Positions 25,001-36,200 are shown, numbered from the stretch's first letter. The stretch: DNA of 64,000 bases from Lycocorax pyrrhopterus obiensis (GCA_014706295.1 JACSVZ010000005.1:19074172-19138171), one strand, 5' to 3'. Notes: generated from the letters alone by a model not told the origin. A program made the numbers and translations.

Positions 25001-27590
25001 TTCATAATCTTGCCTCAGGTGTTCATACAGATGCACTGCCACATTATTAACAGCTTCTTGAGGAAATTACACCTTTGAAAAAAAAAATGAGAACGATCTG
25101 GGTATGATTTTACTTGTTGTAAATGGCTGGCTCTACTTTCATGAAACTGAATCTGTGAATTCCTGCCTTTGCCAGGTGGCCTTGTTAGTGCAGTTTCTGA
25201 TTGAAAACTCGGGAGAGATTTTTGGGGGTGATATTGCTTCCTTGTTCCAAAGACCTGACAAAAAGAAGTCCAAAAACTCAGCAGAATCTCTGGGTAAGTT
25301 GGTGGTAGCAAATCTTCCAGAAATATATAAAATCTTTTAATAGGTAAAGTCCTCAGACAAAAGAGTTTGCTTTACCTTCATGTTTCTTTTAAGGAAAAGC
25401 ACTGAAAACCAGTTGGGTTCGATTTTCCCTTTGCCGGTCAGGCATAGGCAGGAAGAGATAGCAAAGCAGAAGGCTGAGGTGCAGAACCTCCAGTGTGTCC
25501 CCAGGGATTGTTGTCTTTCTCTGTGGCTGCTGTTAAACCTACTCTAGCCATTGCAAGAATTTAGTGTAGCCGTAGCACTGCCATGTCCCAAAAAGTAGTC
25601 TTTTTATTTTCCAGGTTAGTTCTGTAAAGCTAAACCACGTGGTTTGTATGGAAAGAGAGTTGTCTCTGTTATCTATTCTATGAATACAGGCCAGTGGTGA
25701 AAACTTAGATCATCAAGCCAGAATTTTTTTATTATTGCCTGTGAGAATAATGGATCATCTTTGTTTTTCCATGGGCTTGATATAATTTCCCTGTTTTGGT
25801 TGTGAGGTACTTTATATATGGCAGCAAATTAATTTGTGTCCTCTGCCCCAGACATAGGCTTGGCTCAGCATGATGATTCCTCTGATGAGCTGGAGTTTTC
25901 CATTTGTGATCCAGAAGGGCCAAAGCACCACCTGGAATCTGAAACAGATGCCATGTTTGAACAACCCAGCAGCTTGTTACTTGATGAGGATCAGGAAGAC
26001 TGGGACTTGTTCAGTGAGATCACAGCCTGCTACCAAAGCAAAGCCTGGACCAACGCCAGCGCAGACAGCTATGAGCTCCTGGAGGAGGATGGCTCCTTCT
26101 GTTCCCTCGGCTCCATACGCTCGCTCAGCCCAGGCAGGGACCGGTGCTCCTCAGAGCCCAGCGTCTGCCTCAGCTCCCAGCTGCCTGCACAGAGCCACGA
26201 GCCAGTGGCCCGCCAGTCCAGCTGCGATGCCACCATCATGAGCAGCCACACAGACTATATCCACAGGCTCAGGCAGCTGCAGATGGAGAGCCAGAAGCTG
26301 ATTGATGAAGGCCTAAGCCCTGGGGTTAATAAGGCCAGGCAGAACTTGTGGCAATCACCTCAGACCACCTCCAGGGTGAAGCAGCTCAGCCTTCAGAAGT
26401 CCAGCCTGTCCAACAGGTCCAGCTTCTCCAGCCTGTCCTCTACCACCACCTCCCCGTCTGCCTCCTCTCTCAGCTCCTTAGACAGTGCTTTCTCCTACTG
26501 CTCAGAGTCATCAGCCATTAGTCCCACAGATGTCTCATCCCTGCCATTCATGTTTGGCACTTCTGCCAGGCTTCATGCTATTTCTCCCACGGCTACCAAG
26601 AGGTCCCAAAAAGAGTGGCACAAATCCTTCACATCTCCTGTCCCTTTACATCTGTGCAATCTGGACAGTTTTCAGGAGGATGAACCCAAGGCTGGAGAGA
26701 GCAGTCATTGCTCTAGAGAGCAGAAAAGTTTTCCATGTGTGAGCAGAGCTGCCATGGGAAGCCCATTCACTGACATTGACTGGGAAGAAGAGGAGAGACA
26801 GCTGAGTTGTTCAGGGTGGCCTGGCCCAGGGCTCAGGAGCCAGGATTATACCAAAGAGTTTGACCAAAGTCCTGAGTTCCCAGCTGCCAGCCCATCCAGC
26901 GAGACATCTCCACAGATCAGCCACCAGCAGCACAGAGAGAAGACAGTGAAGAACATAGAAATCAAAGGCATTGATGACTGCCCTCTGAGCCAGGAAAACC
27001 TGAAGCGCACCAAGATAACTTTTTATGTGGCCCCAAATAAAGAAAGCTCTTGGGGGTCTCAAGTGGGAGAAGAGGAGAGATCTGTGACAAACACCAACAG
27101 CAGAGACTCACCCAGCAGCAGCAGTGAGCAGAGCCTGTCCAAGAGCTTGCAGACTGTGAGAGTCCACATCCCCCAGACAGTTTTCTATGGGCAGAACACC
27201 CCCCTTGTCCTGCAGTCCATCTCCAGGCGCTACCACCATAAACCAACGGTCCCATCCCTGCAGGCTGAGCACAGAGAGAGCCCCCAAAGTGCCTCTGCTC
27301 CCAAGGAGCTGGAGACACAACCAGTGGAAATGGCGCAGGCGCCACCCCAGAGCAAGGGCTTTGACACATTCAGCCACACCATCCGCATCATCCTCCCTGA
27401 CTCTATCCGAAACACCATCAAGGAGTATTTCAAGCACGATGAAACCGAGCCCTGTCCCACAGCAGAGGTGGAAGCAGTGGAGAAGGAACTCCTCCGGAGC
27501 AGGGTGGAGTGGCTCAGGAGCCAGCCTCTGGCAGAGGTGGCCGCAGAGGAGCGTGACACAGCGGTGTTTGCGGAAGAGACATTTGTTTAA
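12948..27590 (+). CDS. ARHGAP20-like: ARHGAP20-like Rho GTPase-activating protein (PH-RA-RhoGAP), 14 exons
   Basis: Exons read: 12948-13030, 15785-15955, 16471-16620, 17146-17187, 17899-17983, 18857-18934, 19117-19183, 20459-20647, 21396-21571, 22102-22263, 23360-23469, 24395-24584, 25176-25293, 25852-27590 (stop at 27588). Every join is GT-AG and keeps frame. From the ATG at 12951 this gives 1,118 residues; human ARHGAP20 is about 1,190. Order: basic N terminus, PH (~35-148), RA (~155-260), RhoGAP (~335-530), Ser-rich tail. The RhoGAP domain keeps the arginine finger (GIFRRSANAK, R364) and the NLA asparagine (N473), so it should be active. ARHGAP20 (RA-RhoGAP) is known to be stimulated by Rap1 through its RA domain and to switch off RhoA. 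By eye the PH region differs from human ARHGAP20 at roughly half its positions, more than I expect of a one-to-one orthologue, so I call it a paralogue. TAGAP is excluded because it lacks PH and RA. An upstream exon may be missing. Confidence 0.93.
15785..17187 (+). CDS. ARHGAP20-like: ARHGAP20-like PH-domain exons
   Basis: Three exons (15785-15955, 16471-16620, 17146-17187) encode a PH fold. A linker ends in SSPGSTFILDERVQL, followed by strands around QERHLILFSDMLVIAKSK, KLKKQVHLSEVWTG and FVIGWPITNYVVTF. The closing helix, with the invariant PH tryptophan, is VKERWLSALLW. The match to the ARHGAP20 PH region (QERHLFLFNDLFVVAKIK, FVLGWPTVNFVATF, KWLSLLQ) covers its full length with no large gap. 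PH domains of this type help bring the protein to membranes or partner proteins; the ligand cannot be read from sequence. Confidence 0.9.
16021..16114 (+). mobile_element. CR1 LINE 3' tail fragment
   Basis: A short plus-strand remnant includes TTGGACTCAATGATCATGTG, then ACCTTCCAA, and ends with the diagnostic CR1 tail GATTCTGTGATTCTATGA. It lies in an intron between PH-coding exons of the ARHGAP20-like gene. The left edge is approximate. Confidence 0.85.
17899..20647 (+). CDS. ARHGAP20-like: ARHGAP20-like Ras-association (RA) domain exons
   Basis: Exons 17899-17983, 18857-18934, 19117-19183 and 20459-20647 encode a ubiquitin-fold RA domain. Landmarks are LTLQIFVLDDDN (first strand), TAESVMNKTLLQLGL (central helix), HHLWVVSGKDEPAYPLIGHE (strand and loop) and FSIALSCLRDS. 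In human ARHGAP20 the matching text is LWVNSGKEEAPYPLIGHE. The domain is followed by LPKEKQCQFVLKP, equivalent to LPREMQCQFILKP. In the characterised family member this domain binds GTP-Rap1 and relieves inhibition of the GAP domain; that role here is inferred by homology. Confidence 0.9.
20865..21152 (-). mobile_element. CR1 LINE 3' fragment
   Basis: It begins with ATAGAATCATAGAA, then GAGTTGGAAGAGAACC and the CR1 phrase CACCCTCTGGGTGAAGAACC, and fades out after CACTGGTCACAAGAGTGA. It is minus-strand and sits in the intron between the RA and RhoGAP exons. It closely resembles the copy at 31851-32415. Confidence 0.9.
21396..25293 (+). CDS. ARHGAP20-like: ARHGAP20-like RhoGAP-domain exons
   Basis: Exons 21396-21571 (a linker with a basic stretch, KHTKRKKSLIDWALRRS), 22102-22263, 23360-23469, 24395-24584 and 25176-25293 encode the GAP domain. 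Visible landmarks are LFGLSLSSVCPDGILPKPIM (entry helix), GPSTRGIFRRSANAK (catalytic arginine finger), ELKEKLNSGDDVQVDGES, KDFLR-type VITDFLRNIPDS, LPEANLILLRHLFGVLHHI, NQMNAFNLALCIAPNML (transition-state asparagine) and LVQFLIENSGEIFG. All key catalytic positions are present. The finger reads FRRSAN here; I recall FRQSAN in ARHGAP20 and FRRAAN in TAGAP. Confidence 0.93.
25852..27590 (+). CDS. ARHGAP20-like: ARHGAP20-like long C-terminal tail exon
   Basis: One exon encodes the last ~579 residues. It opens with an acidic stretch (DIGLAQHDDSSDELEFSICD). Next comes one copy of a module also found in ARHGAP20 (RCSSEPSV, SSCDA, DYIHRLRQLQMESQKLI), then a serine-dense block (SSFSSLSSTTTSPSASSLSS, then LDSAFSYCSESSAISPT). 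As I recall it, human ARHGAP20 has two copies of the SEP/SSCDA module; I find only one. The final ~140 residues contain two similar segments, TVRVHIPQTVFYG and TIRIILPDSIRNTIKEYF, and end ...AEETFV. Low complexity suggests a disordered, phosphorylated tail. The ETFV end fits a class I PDZ ligand. Confidence 0.9.
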
Positions 27591-29605
27591 GGCGATGAAG
27601 GTGGATGAACTAAATATTTGTGTATGTGCAACAGAAAATATTCTGTAATAGATGATCAGGGTGTGAAGAATTTAGCAGGTTGCATGGGGCAACAAGTATA
27701 AAGTGACACTAATGTGTATGTAATGATGGGGTTCAATACTCATTGGAGGGGGGGCTGTGTTTTCTTTATACCCTTTTCTGATGGCAGAGACTTCACTGGC
27801 TGGGTGTGTAGTGGACTGAATACCACCAGACTCTCCCTGTCCATGAATTAGCTGACCTGTATAGGGCCCGACTCCATTTTTTTTAATAGCAGGAAAAGAG
27901 AAACATTGCTTTATTTTCTCCAGTCAGCTGCTGATGTGTGTGGATGACTGGACAACTGGGGCAGTTAATGCTCCATAAGAATTAGTTAAAAACCTTTACA
28001 CTTGCACAAAACCCACCATTATTCACTGTTCATCACCACCATTCATCAAAGGAAGATCCTTCACCTCCATTCCAGAAATCACTGCTGCTTCGCTCTGCTC
28101 ACCTGTTGTCTGCTGTGGTCTAGCTCACAGCCCACACCCATTACTGGTTGAGGCTGGGTTCCAAAATCAGCAGCTGGAGCCCAGAGTCCAAAGTCCAGCA
28201 TTCACTGACAGACAGCATATGTAACATTTTAAGCCCAAGATTGCTTTTTTCTGGAATTAATTTTGCAGTGATTCTTTCTTTCTCATACCTTCCCCAAAGT
28301 TAGCATTTGACAGAGACATGGTTACTATAAAGGATTTTAGTACTGTCAGTTTGACAGGGCTATGAATGTTCTTGAGTGTCCTCTAGGAGTAGCTCAGTAG
28401 CTAGGAGTTTCAGTCCTAGTGAAAGTTGACAGTATTCTGTCAATGCTGATGCCCCTTTCTAGAGGCAGTGTGGATGAGGCAACTAATCAAATTCCTAGTC
28501 ATGCTCAGAGGGACTTGAGCGGGGCTTGGTTTTAGCATGAGGTCAAGGAGTTGTGGAAGTTGTCAGGAATGTTGTTGAGTAGATGCTGAAGCAAAGTCAC
28601 ATCTGGCCAGAAAGTTGTCAGTCCGTACACTGAAACTGTCCAGGCTTCATCACGGATGCTGGCTCAGAGAAATATTGAGTTCCCACTCAGCAGAGTATGT
28701 GGCCCGGTGCGCTCCAGCAGAATTGAGTTTGGGGAAATTCCAGGCAGGGATGCGCTAAGCAGGCTGCTGGTAAGGACCAAAGAGATGCAGCCAGTGGACT
28801 CCTGGAGCATCGCTATGATTCCATTCAAAACCATGCTCAGAAGTGCCCCAGACTTAGTGGGACTTGTTAGAGGGCTGTAACACTGCCAGCTGAGCTCTAA
28901 AAAGATGCTGAGAGCACCACATGAGTTTGACAGGTTGTTTTAAGAAAAGAGTGGGAAAAGTCTCAAAGGTTAAAAGGTTTGGGATGGTTCATTTGAAAGT
29001 TACATGAGAGTCTTCTATGGTGGTATCTGTCAGAGAGAGAGTCCTTTTACTCAGTGAACAGTGAATTGGTGAAGGAGAAGAGAAATACATGAATCCTAAT
29101 GACTGAAAGGTAGTACTCATGGAATAAGTACCCCTGCAAGCTGCTGAGTGTCTGCAAATAGCCAGAGCTGGAGTTGCATGACAGCTGCCATGGTTCAGTC
29201 CTTGCACAGAGGGGAAAGCTACCTCTGTAAAGTTATCTAGTGTCAGATCACTCCACTCATCTACCAGGTGCCTATGAGGGTCAGTGACAGAAACTGGCCC
29301 AGCACTCCAAATTCACATCATCAAATACTAGGGCAAGGGAAACAGGGGGAAGCCCAGAGCCCACTTTCCAAGGTGTGTACAGTTTGTTTTGTTAGATGAA
29401 GGGTGTTTAACTCTCAGATGTGGCACTCTCTGTCCCAGATCACCTTTGTGGCCCTTGTATAATGAAAGGTGTATATAATCTTAACACAACTCCACCACCA
29501 CCATAATTTTCCTCACACAAGAACAGCAACAAGGCATCCACAGTCTTTTTTTCCAGAGCTACAGTTGTAACTGTTTTAATAAAAGACACACAAGTTGTCA
29601 TTGTG
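27591..29605 (+). other. ARHGAP20-like: ARHGAP20-like 3' untranslated region
   Basis: From the stop codon to the poly(A) signal there is ~2 kb without repeats or splice-like structure, which fits one long 3'UTR. The UTR end is inferred from the AATAAA at 29578 and the GT-rich stretch after it. No microRNA site was assessed. Confidence 0.7.
29578..29583 (+). terminator. Poly(A) signal of the ARHGAP20-like gene
   Basis: A canonical AATAAA is followed within ~20-45 bases by GTTGTCATTGTGGTGTTGTC, a strong GT-rich downstream element. It is the best-placed complete signal of this kind after the stop codon. Confidence 0.8.
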
Positions 29606-31639
29606 GTGTTGTCACCTTTTGTTTCCTTGCTCTTGCTCCCCTCTCCCCTGTGTCAGGATGGTAGCATTTGCACTGAACTGCTGTAAAACACACTCACCTC
29701 CCAGCCCAGGTCTGCCAGGTTGGCCACACTGACAAGAAGCCTTCTGCCAGCACAGCAGTCTAGGCCTTACTCCTTCTTTTCAAGGTGAAACAGCACTAAA
29801 TATTATAAGAAAAGTCTGCCTGTTCTTGGAAGAGAGATTATTCTGTATTCTAAACATGCTAACAGATTGTAAACTCAGTGGCTGGGCTCAGGTCAATCAA
29901 AGGGGACCTGAACCAAATGCAGAGTAAGAGCTCACAATTTGCATCACCTAAAAGGAACACAAGAAACTTGGAGATTAGTTTATAGAAACACTGGGAGAGG
30001 CAGGGAAAAACACAGTTTTCCTTGCCTCATGTTCAGCTGCCTGATATGGGCACAGTTCCCTGGGTAGCTGCTCTAACCCAGCTCTGTATTAAGCATTTTC
30101 CTTTCTTTAAAACAAAACAAAATCCTGATAAACGTAGGAAAACAAGAGTTCTGGGCTTGGAAATTTGCAGCACTCCTTTTCCATGAGCTAGGCAATAATG
30201 CAACTCAGAGACCAGTCTTGAAAATGTTCCACAGCCCCCAGCTTCCTCATAACAAGAAATAACAAAGACACTTGGTTGGCTTTCTGCCCCAGAAAGGCCA
30301 CATTTTCCCTTAATGTACAGCCCTGAGACACAAATAGGTTTCCCTTCTTTCTCTGCCCTTTTGTAGATCATTTAGACCACGTTGGCCTGTCACATACTGA
30401 AAGCCCTACTCACTGCCCCACCGGATGCAGGCTCTCGGGGAAGTCGTGTTACATGGTCACCATACAGGAAGGGAGGAGCCTTCAGGGCCTGCTCCCAGTA
30501 TAGACCAAGGCCAAACAAGTCCAGCTCACTTGCCTTGAAGAGAAATGACTTATGCAGTTCAGCCTCATCTTGTTTCTGCTCAGGATATATTTCTTTCTTT
30601 CTTTATCTTGCAGGCTGACAGAAACATAACAGAAGTGCCCGAGGCAGCTGTAGTTTACTTTAACCTTTTCAATTCTATGTCTGATGTTTCAACAGTCAAG
30701 CCAGTCTTCCAAGACATATTCTCCCTCATCCTTTGCAGGTAGCTCCTATGTGCAGAGGCCTCCCCACTATCCCATGGCACCTTCAATGGGACAGACAGCC
30801 CCATCAAAGAGTACCACAGGCTACTTTGACTCCCTGCATTTCAATAATAACAGCTTGTCCTAGAAACTCTTTCTTCAGAGGTCACCTACACTCTGAAGAG
30901 GAAAACAGCATTCAACCCTTCCGAGCCAGAAGCTGCTCCCTCCCTTGCCATTCTGCCAGGATGTGTGCAGAGAGCTGACATCTTCCAGCAGCAGCCTGGG
31001 ATCCAGCTTCAAGCTCACAACAAGGTGGGGACCGAGGAGTGGGACTGCAAAGCTTCAGATCACCTTTGCAAGTGGCAGCCTCAGGAAAGGGAGAGACTTG
31101 AAGTGCTACTGAATGTGGTGGCTTAACTGCTTTCATTTAATCCGTATTTATTCTCTTTGCTTTTTCACAGTAAACCTGGGACAAGTTGTAGGAGAAGAGA
31201 TTTGGGAGAAACAGGCACAGCCTGGAAGACTTTTCTGATGCATGACAAAGCAAAGGGCTACCCTGTGACATGCCAGTCACGAGCCTGAAGCCCTAGTACA
31301 TCACCACATCCATGGTCCCCAAACAGGGCTGGGGCCCTGAAAAAAATCTACCCTGCTGCCATCACCTCTTACAGCACATGGTTCTGGCCCATGCCAGGAA
31401 GCCCTTCCTGCAGGTACCCTTCCGCTAAGAATAAAATTCTGACATGGATAAAAATTTGTACCAATTTTTGCATGAGGGCTCAGAGAGGAAGACAAGGCCT
31501 ATTGCGGGGATTCACAGTGTCACTGATCACCTGTGCCTGAGCCCACAGGGACACCAGGCCATGCCGGGCAGGGCTGGTGCCAGCAGCAGGAAGGCAGGGA
31601 GGTGCCCAGAGACCATCAAACACAGACGGCAACTGTGGC
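29606..31639. other. Intergenic gap between convergent genes
   Basis: The sequence between the two tail-to-tail genes shows no conserved exon or repeat that I recognise. The open frames here are short and unsupported. GC content rises toward the CpG island at its right end. Confidence 0.5.
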
Positions 31640-31830
31640 TTCCCGAGACAGGCCCAGGCAGCGGTCAGTGCGAGAGGAAGGGGGAGGGACGGGCACAGCG
31701 CAGCGACCCCGCTGCCACCGCGGCCTCCTCCTCCTCCTCCTCTTCCCCCTCCTCGCAGCCGCCCGCGCCCCGCCAGTGCCCCCTGGCGCCACAGCGCCGC
31801 CACAGCAGCCTCGCCGCCCAGGCCCCAAGG
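31640..31830. promoter_or_regulatory. Small orphan CpG island
   Basis: Between about 31660 and 31825 I count about 18 CpG dinucleotides with very high GC, including CCACCGCGGCC, GCCGCCCGCGCCCCGCC and a (CCT)n run at about 31725-31745. CpG density elsewhere in the window is low, even at the ferredoxin first exon. It does not coincide with the start of either neighbouring gene. It could be the promoter of an unannotated non-coding RNA or of an antisense transcript. The open frames across it begin at non-ATG codons or are low-complexity, so I do not call a protein. Confidence 0.65.
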
Positions 31831-31850
31831 TTACTCTGAAATTTCATAAA

Positions 31851-32415
31851 TCACAGAATCGTAGAATCATAGAATACGCTGAATTGGAAGGGACCCACCA
31901 GGATCATCGAGTCCAACTCCGGGCCCTCTGCAGGACACGCCAAGAATCCCATAATGTGCCAGGGAGTATTGTCCAAACCATTTTTGCACTCAGTCAGGGT
32001 GGGTGCTGTGACCACTGCCCAACCACCCTCTGGGTGAAGAACCTTTTCCTGAGATCTAACCTAAACCTCCCCTGACTCAGCTTCATGCCGTTTCCTTGAG
32101 TCCTGTCACTGGTCATGAGAGTGAAGAGATTGGTACCTGCCTCTGTGCTTCCCCTCATGAAGATGTTGAAGAGCACGAGGTCTGACCTCAGTCTCCTCTT
32201 CTCCAGGCTGAACAAACCAAGTGACCTCAGTGCGCTTCATAAGACTTCTCCTCCAGACCTTTCACCGTCCTCACGGTCCTGCTCTGGACCCTCTCTAACA
32301 AAATAATGTCTTTTTTATATTCAGTGCCCAAAACTACATGCAGCATTCCAGGTGAGGCCCCACCAGTGCTGAGTATAGCAGGACAATCACGTCCTTCGAT
32401 CAGCTGCCAGTGCTG
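31851..32415 (-). mobile_element. CR1 LINE 3' fragment
   Basis: It starts TCACAGAATCGTAGAATCAT, then GAATTGGAAGGGACC. It continues through ACCACCCTCTGGGTGAAGAA, CTCCTCTTCTCCAGGCTGAA, CTCTGGACCCTCTC and GCATTCCAGGTGAGGCCCCA, all standard CR1 phrases. At ~565 bp it is the longest CR1 copy in the window. It abuts the CpG island on the side of the ferredoxin gene. Confidence 0.93.
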
Positions 32416-32521
32416 CACTTAATGCAGCCAACCAGATTTCCATCCAACTCATTCTATTCCAGCCAGGCTCATGGCACCACAACAGTGCATCTTGTAGGTC
32501 TAAAAGCCTCATTATTAGAAT

Positions 32522-32527
32522 TTTATT
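32522..32527 (-). terminator. Candidate distal poly(A) signal for the ferredoxin gene
   Basis: AATAAA on the minus strand, ~630 bases after the stop codon. It lacks an obvious GT-rich element after it, so it is weaker in context than the ATTAAA at 32927-32932. Confidence 0.35.
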
Positions 32528-32926
32528 TGACACGTGTGATAGTACAGCAATGAGAAAACTTAACATTTGGAGATAGTGGCTGCTCCCGGCACAGAACAAT
32601 TCAGGAACCCATAACATCTCAAGTTCATTGAAGTGGTTCCTGCTTACAGGAACTGTCAGCACACAAATGTCCTCAGTATGCTCTTGCTGACCAAACTCAA
32701 GTCACCTACATCGTCAAGCCCATCAGTACACTGACTTGCAAACAGCAATCTCTTCTTAAGCTTCCCAAATTGGGAAAAGTCTGCTCCACTTTTAAAGAGC
32801 CAAGACTTGCAAAATTCTCAGCAGTTACTCAGAATAGCCGAATTCTTAAATTTCAAAGGACAAAGCAAGTCACATACAGCAGAGATGTTTACTGACACCC
32901 ACCCAGGGAAATATAAAGCCACACAC

Positions 32927-32932
32927 TTTAAT
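32927..32932 (-). terminator. Candidate proximal poly(A) signal for the ferredoxin gene
   Basis: The common variant ATTAAA on the minus strand is followed directly by GTGTGTGG and then GGGTGGGTGTC, good GT-rich downstream sequence. Using it would give a short 3'UTR of ~230 bases. Confidence 0.45.
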
Positions 32933-33156
32933 CCATTTGCATTCAGCAGAGCATTTAGCACTTAAAATACATACCAAAGACCCTATTAAGCATTATGCCT
33001 TGTTTAAATAAGAGATTTGCCAAACATGCCTTTTATATGGAATCAGACCTCTATTGGTCTACTGCAAGCCAGCCACAAAAAGCAATAGTGTCAACCAAAA
33101 GCTGAATACCCTGCCACGCTAAATGCGGATGTAAGCTGTGCAGCAGCTGTTTCCAG

Positions 33157-33277
33157 TTACTGTTTGCTTTGCTTTCCAACCTCCAGCTGCCTCCTCATGT
33201 CCGACACATCCATGGGGACCCGCACCGTCAGACCATCCATCGACTTCTTAATGCACACCTGGCAGCCAAGGCGCGAT
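33157..33277 (-). CDS. FDX1-like: FDX1-like exon 4 (fourth cysteine and C-terminal tail)
   Basis: The acceptor TTTTCTTCTCAG precedes codons for [20 protein letters not shown], carrying the fourth cluster cysteine. The proline of TVRVP, important for folding in adrenodoxins, is kept. The tail (LEVGKQSKQ) is slightly longer than the human end (DVGKTS). Confidence 0.93.
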
Positions 33278-36200
33278 CTGAGAAGAAAACATGAAGTGAG
33301 GCTCCTCTGTTCCCAGAGTAAAGGGAGAAATTCCCCACCCACACTGGGATGTCTGGTCCAGGATGGGTTTTCACTAAAGCTCCGGTTAAACATCTCCTCT
33401 GCCTCAAAGGAAAGCAGCTCTCAAGGCACAACTACGACACAGAACAAGCTCCATCCCCTTGGAAATAGGTGCCACATGGTGAGAATCTGCCTCAGAGGCT
33501 TGAGGATCTACTGCCATCAGCAGGGAGGCTTACGTGTCAGTGAGTCCGTATGCCAAGTCCAGCATGTCTAGCTCTTCATCTGAGATGGCATCAAGCTTTT
33601 GGAAGGTGTCCCTGTCAAAGATGAGGTGACAGGTAGAGCAGGCTAATGTCCCTTCACACGCACCTGGTGGAGAAACAAAGGAATGACAGCAAACCAGGAA
33701 AAATAAGGGGGTGAGAGAGACCATCTTAAGGAACAGTGTGAGAAAAAGCCCTTTAACAGATCTGCAGCACATCAAAAGAGATGCTAAGAAACACAACAGA
33801 TGGATACAGTTTCCAGACTGCCTCTTCTCTGGGAGAATCACAATCAGTTTTAAAATTTTTACATCAGCTCTATCCAGCCAAACGCATTGACAGAGGCTGC
33901 TGGAATGCCAGTGGTGACTGCGTGAGGTTACACTGCCATCTCAGCATGGTGAGCCATCCAGCAAACAGCTGGTGGGGAAGAGAAGCTTGTTTATGGTCTT
34001 GGCAGAACACAGTGGCCTATGTACTGTTGCACTATTCCTAAGAACCCACTGGTCCTAAAAGCACATGTACATATCCTTCTGCAACACCTACCAAACCCAT
34101 CAATGGCCAAGTTTTGATTGACTACCACTTCCAGCAAACTCTCCCCTTCTTTGGCTGTGGTCGTAAGTCGCTCTCCATCCCGATTTATAAAATGCACGGT
34201 CACCTGATCCTCAGAGCTGTAAGACAAATTTGCAAAAATCAGAGGAGTCCACCCTTTTCTGCACATCCACAATTGAGGTCTTTTGGCTGAGCGCTAGAGA
34301 CCTGGCATTTAGAGGAAATGTGCATGCAAACACTTTCTCGAAGGATTACACCACGCGCATCAGAAAAAATTCAAATTATCAATTCTCAGTGGCAGGCAAA
34401 TCTGAGTTGCCCCAAAATATTTCCCACTTTATCAAACAGCCCCCAGAATAAATGTCTATCCGTGCACAAACAAGTGCAGGTGCTCTGCACGTGCTGCCTC
34501 TGCTTGGGCTGGCTGGCAGAGGGAGCACACGTAGGCAGGCAGAGCATTTGCAAGTCCCAGGCCTGGGATGTTAATCCTGGGCAGAGCAATGCAATAACAA
34601 GCAAAGTGCTCAGGATCAGATACTAATCCTGCTAGAAGGGCTGTTGGCATTCATGTTTTGTTTCCCCTTCCCTTCCCATGGGAATTACTTGACGATTGCT
34701 CCTTTTCTGCTGCTTTTTCTTCCATGAAGTGCCCACTCCTTTCCTTACCACCATCACAGGGAGCTTTCTTGTGGCGAGACATGCTCAGCCCCAGCTTACA
34801 GAGCTACAGGGCTGAGTAACATCCTCTGAGCTCACGTGATCCGTGCTCAGGAAAAATTGCTAGTTATTTTGACAGCCTGCAAGATTTAATCTGGCCAAGA
34901 GTTAGAGACATGGCCATCAGCTTCTCTTAATGATAACTTGCAGAAAGGGAATCTACAAATGAGAGGGAAACAGCATCCATTTCATCTCCTCCTGACCAGG
35001 CTGTCACACCAGTCTGGAAAAGGCTGCTACCCTGACAGCAGTGTTCAGGATTTCTCACCAAGACAGTATATTCTGAGACTGTCATATAGCTCTCATATAA
35101 TGAGAGCTGACTGCCTGCAGAGACTGCTGGATCCAAAAATCCCCAAAGACGTCCGCACATTTATTGACAGAAAACTTAATTCCTGTTATCCTTGAGGCAC
35201 CTAGAGCTTCAGCCAACATTAGTTGCAGGAGAATCTCTGCACCAACCTCCCACAAATCTAGTTCCCTGCCGTTCCTCTGAATTCCAACCTTGCTTTGGCT
35301 GTTGCTGCCAGTTACGTGGGCCCCAAGGCAGCCAAGTTGCAGCCAGGGACAGCACACAGGGTATCCAGTTAGGTAAAAGGAAGGACAGATGCTATTGTGA
35401 GACACCCTGCATGACTCTGGATAAGCCCTTGGGTGCAGAGTTCACTCTTCTCAAGAGCAGGGATGACACCAAGCACTCGTGACCACGATGCAGAGAGCAC
35501 CTTCAAGGAGCTTCCCTCTTTGCTGGCTGAAGGGAATATTTAAGGTATTTGGCTGTGTTGTCAGTATTGGTGCCTCTGTTGGGCGCATAAACTCAGTCTG
35601 ATGACTCCCTGTTTTCACTGTTCAGTTCAGTAACAGACTGACTTGCATACTTGTCTCTTTGTCTTTATATCCCTCAAATCAGTCCCAGGCTTAAATCTCT
35701 TCTGAAAGACACCTGCTTTTGGGTACCCAAAGCTGGAAACAAAGTCTTCAGCTTTTTATTTTATGTACTTTTGAATTTGTTCATTGGTGTTTTTGAAATG
35801 ATGAAAAAATTCCTTTCACATTTTTTTAAGTAATTTTGAACCAGGATTAAAAAAAAAAAAAAAACACACACCAAAATTGGTTGGACTAAATTTTGCTTCA
35901 TTTAGGCTGAACTATTTTACAATGACATTATTGTCACAGGATACCTGGTTAAAACTTTGGAAAGATCTCAGCAGGATGTGATAAACTCAACAGTGCAAAT
36001 TCAGTGTATACCAACTGATTATTCCCTTTCAAAAAATAAAATCTCAAACCTTTCGTGACACAGGAAACTAGTGAAGGAGGTTTCAAGAAAGTAGTTCTTC
36101 CCCCTGTCAATGTTTTCCCTAAAAGATACTTTCCAAGGCCATACAAACCAGCAAGATGCCTACAAGTACTGCCAGAGATAAATTCATAAGCAACAAACCA

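Noticed and set aside
21396..25293. TAGAP as identity of the RhoGAP gene
   Set aside because: The GIFRR spelling resembles TAGAP, but complete PH and RA domains precede the GAP domain in frame, which TAGAP lacks.
31480..31803. Gly/Arg-rich minus-strand frame across the CpG island, resembling a CpG-island N terminus
   Set aside because: The frame opens with GTG, not ATG, and the Gly/Arg run is just the translation of a (GGA)n repeat.
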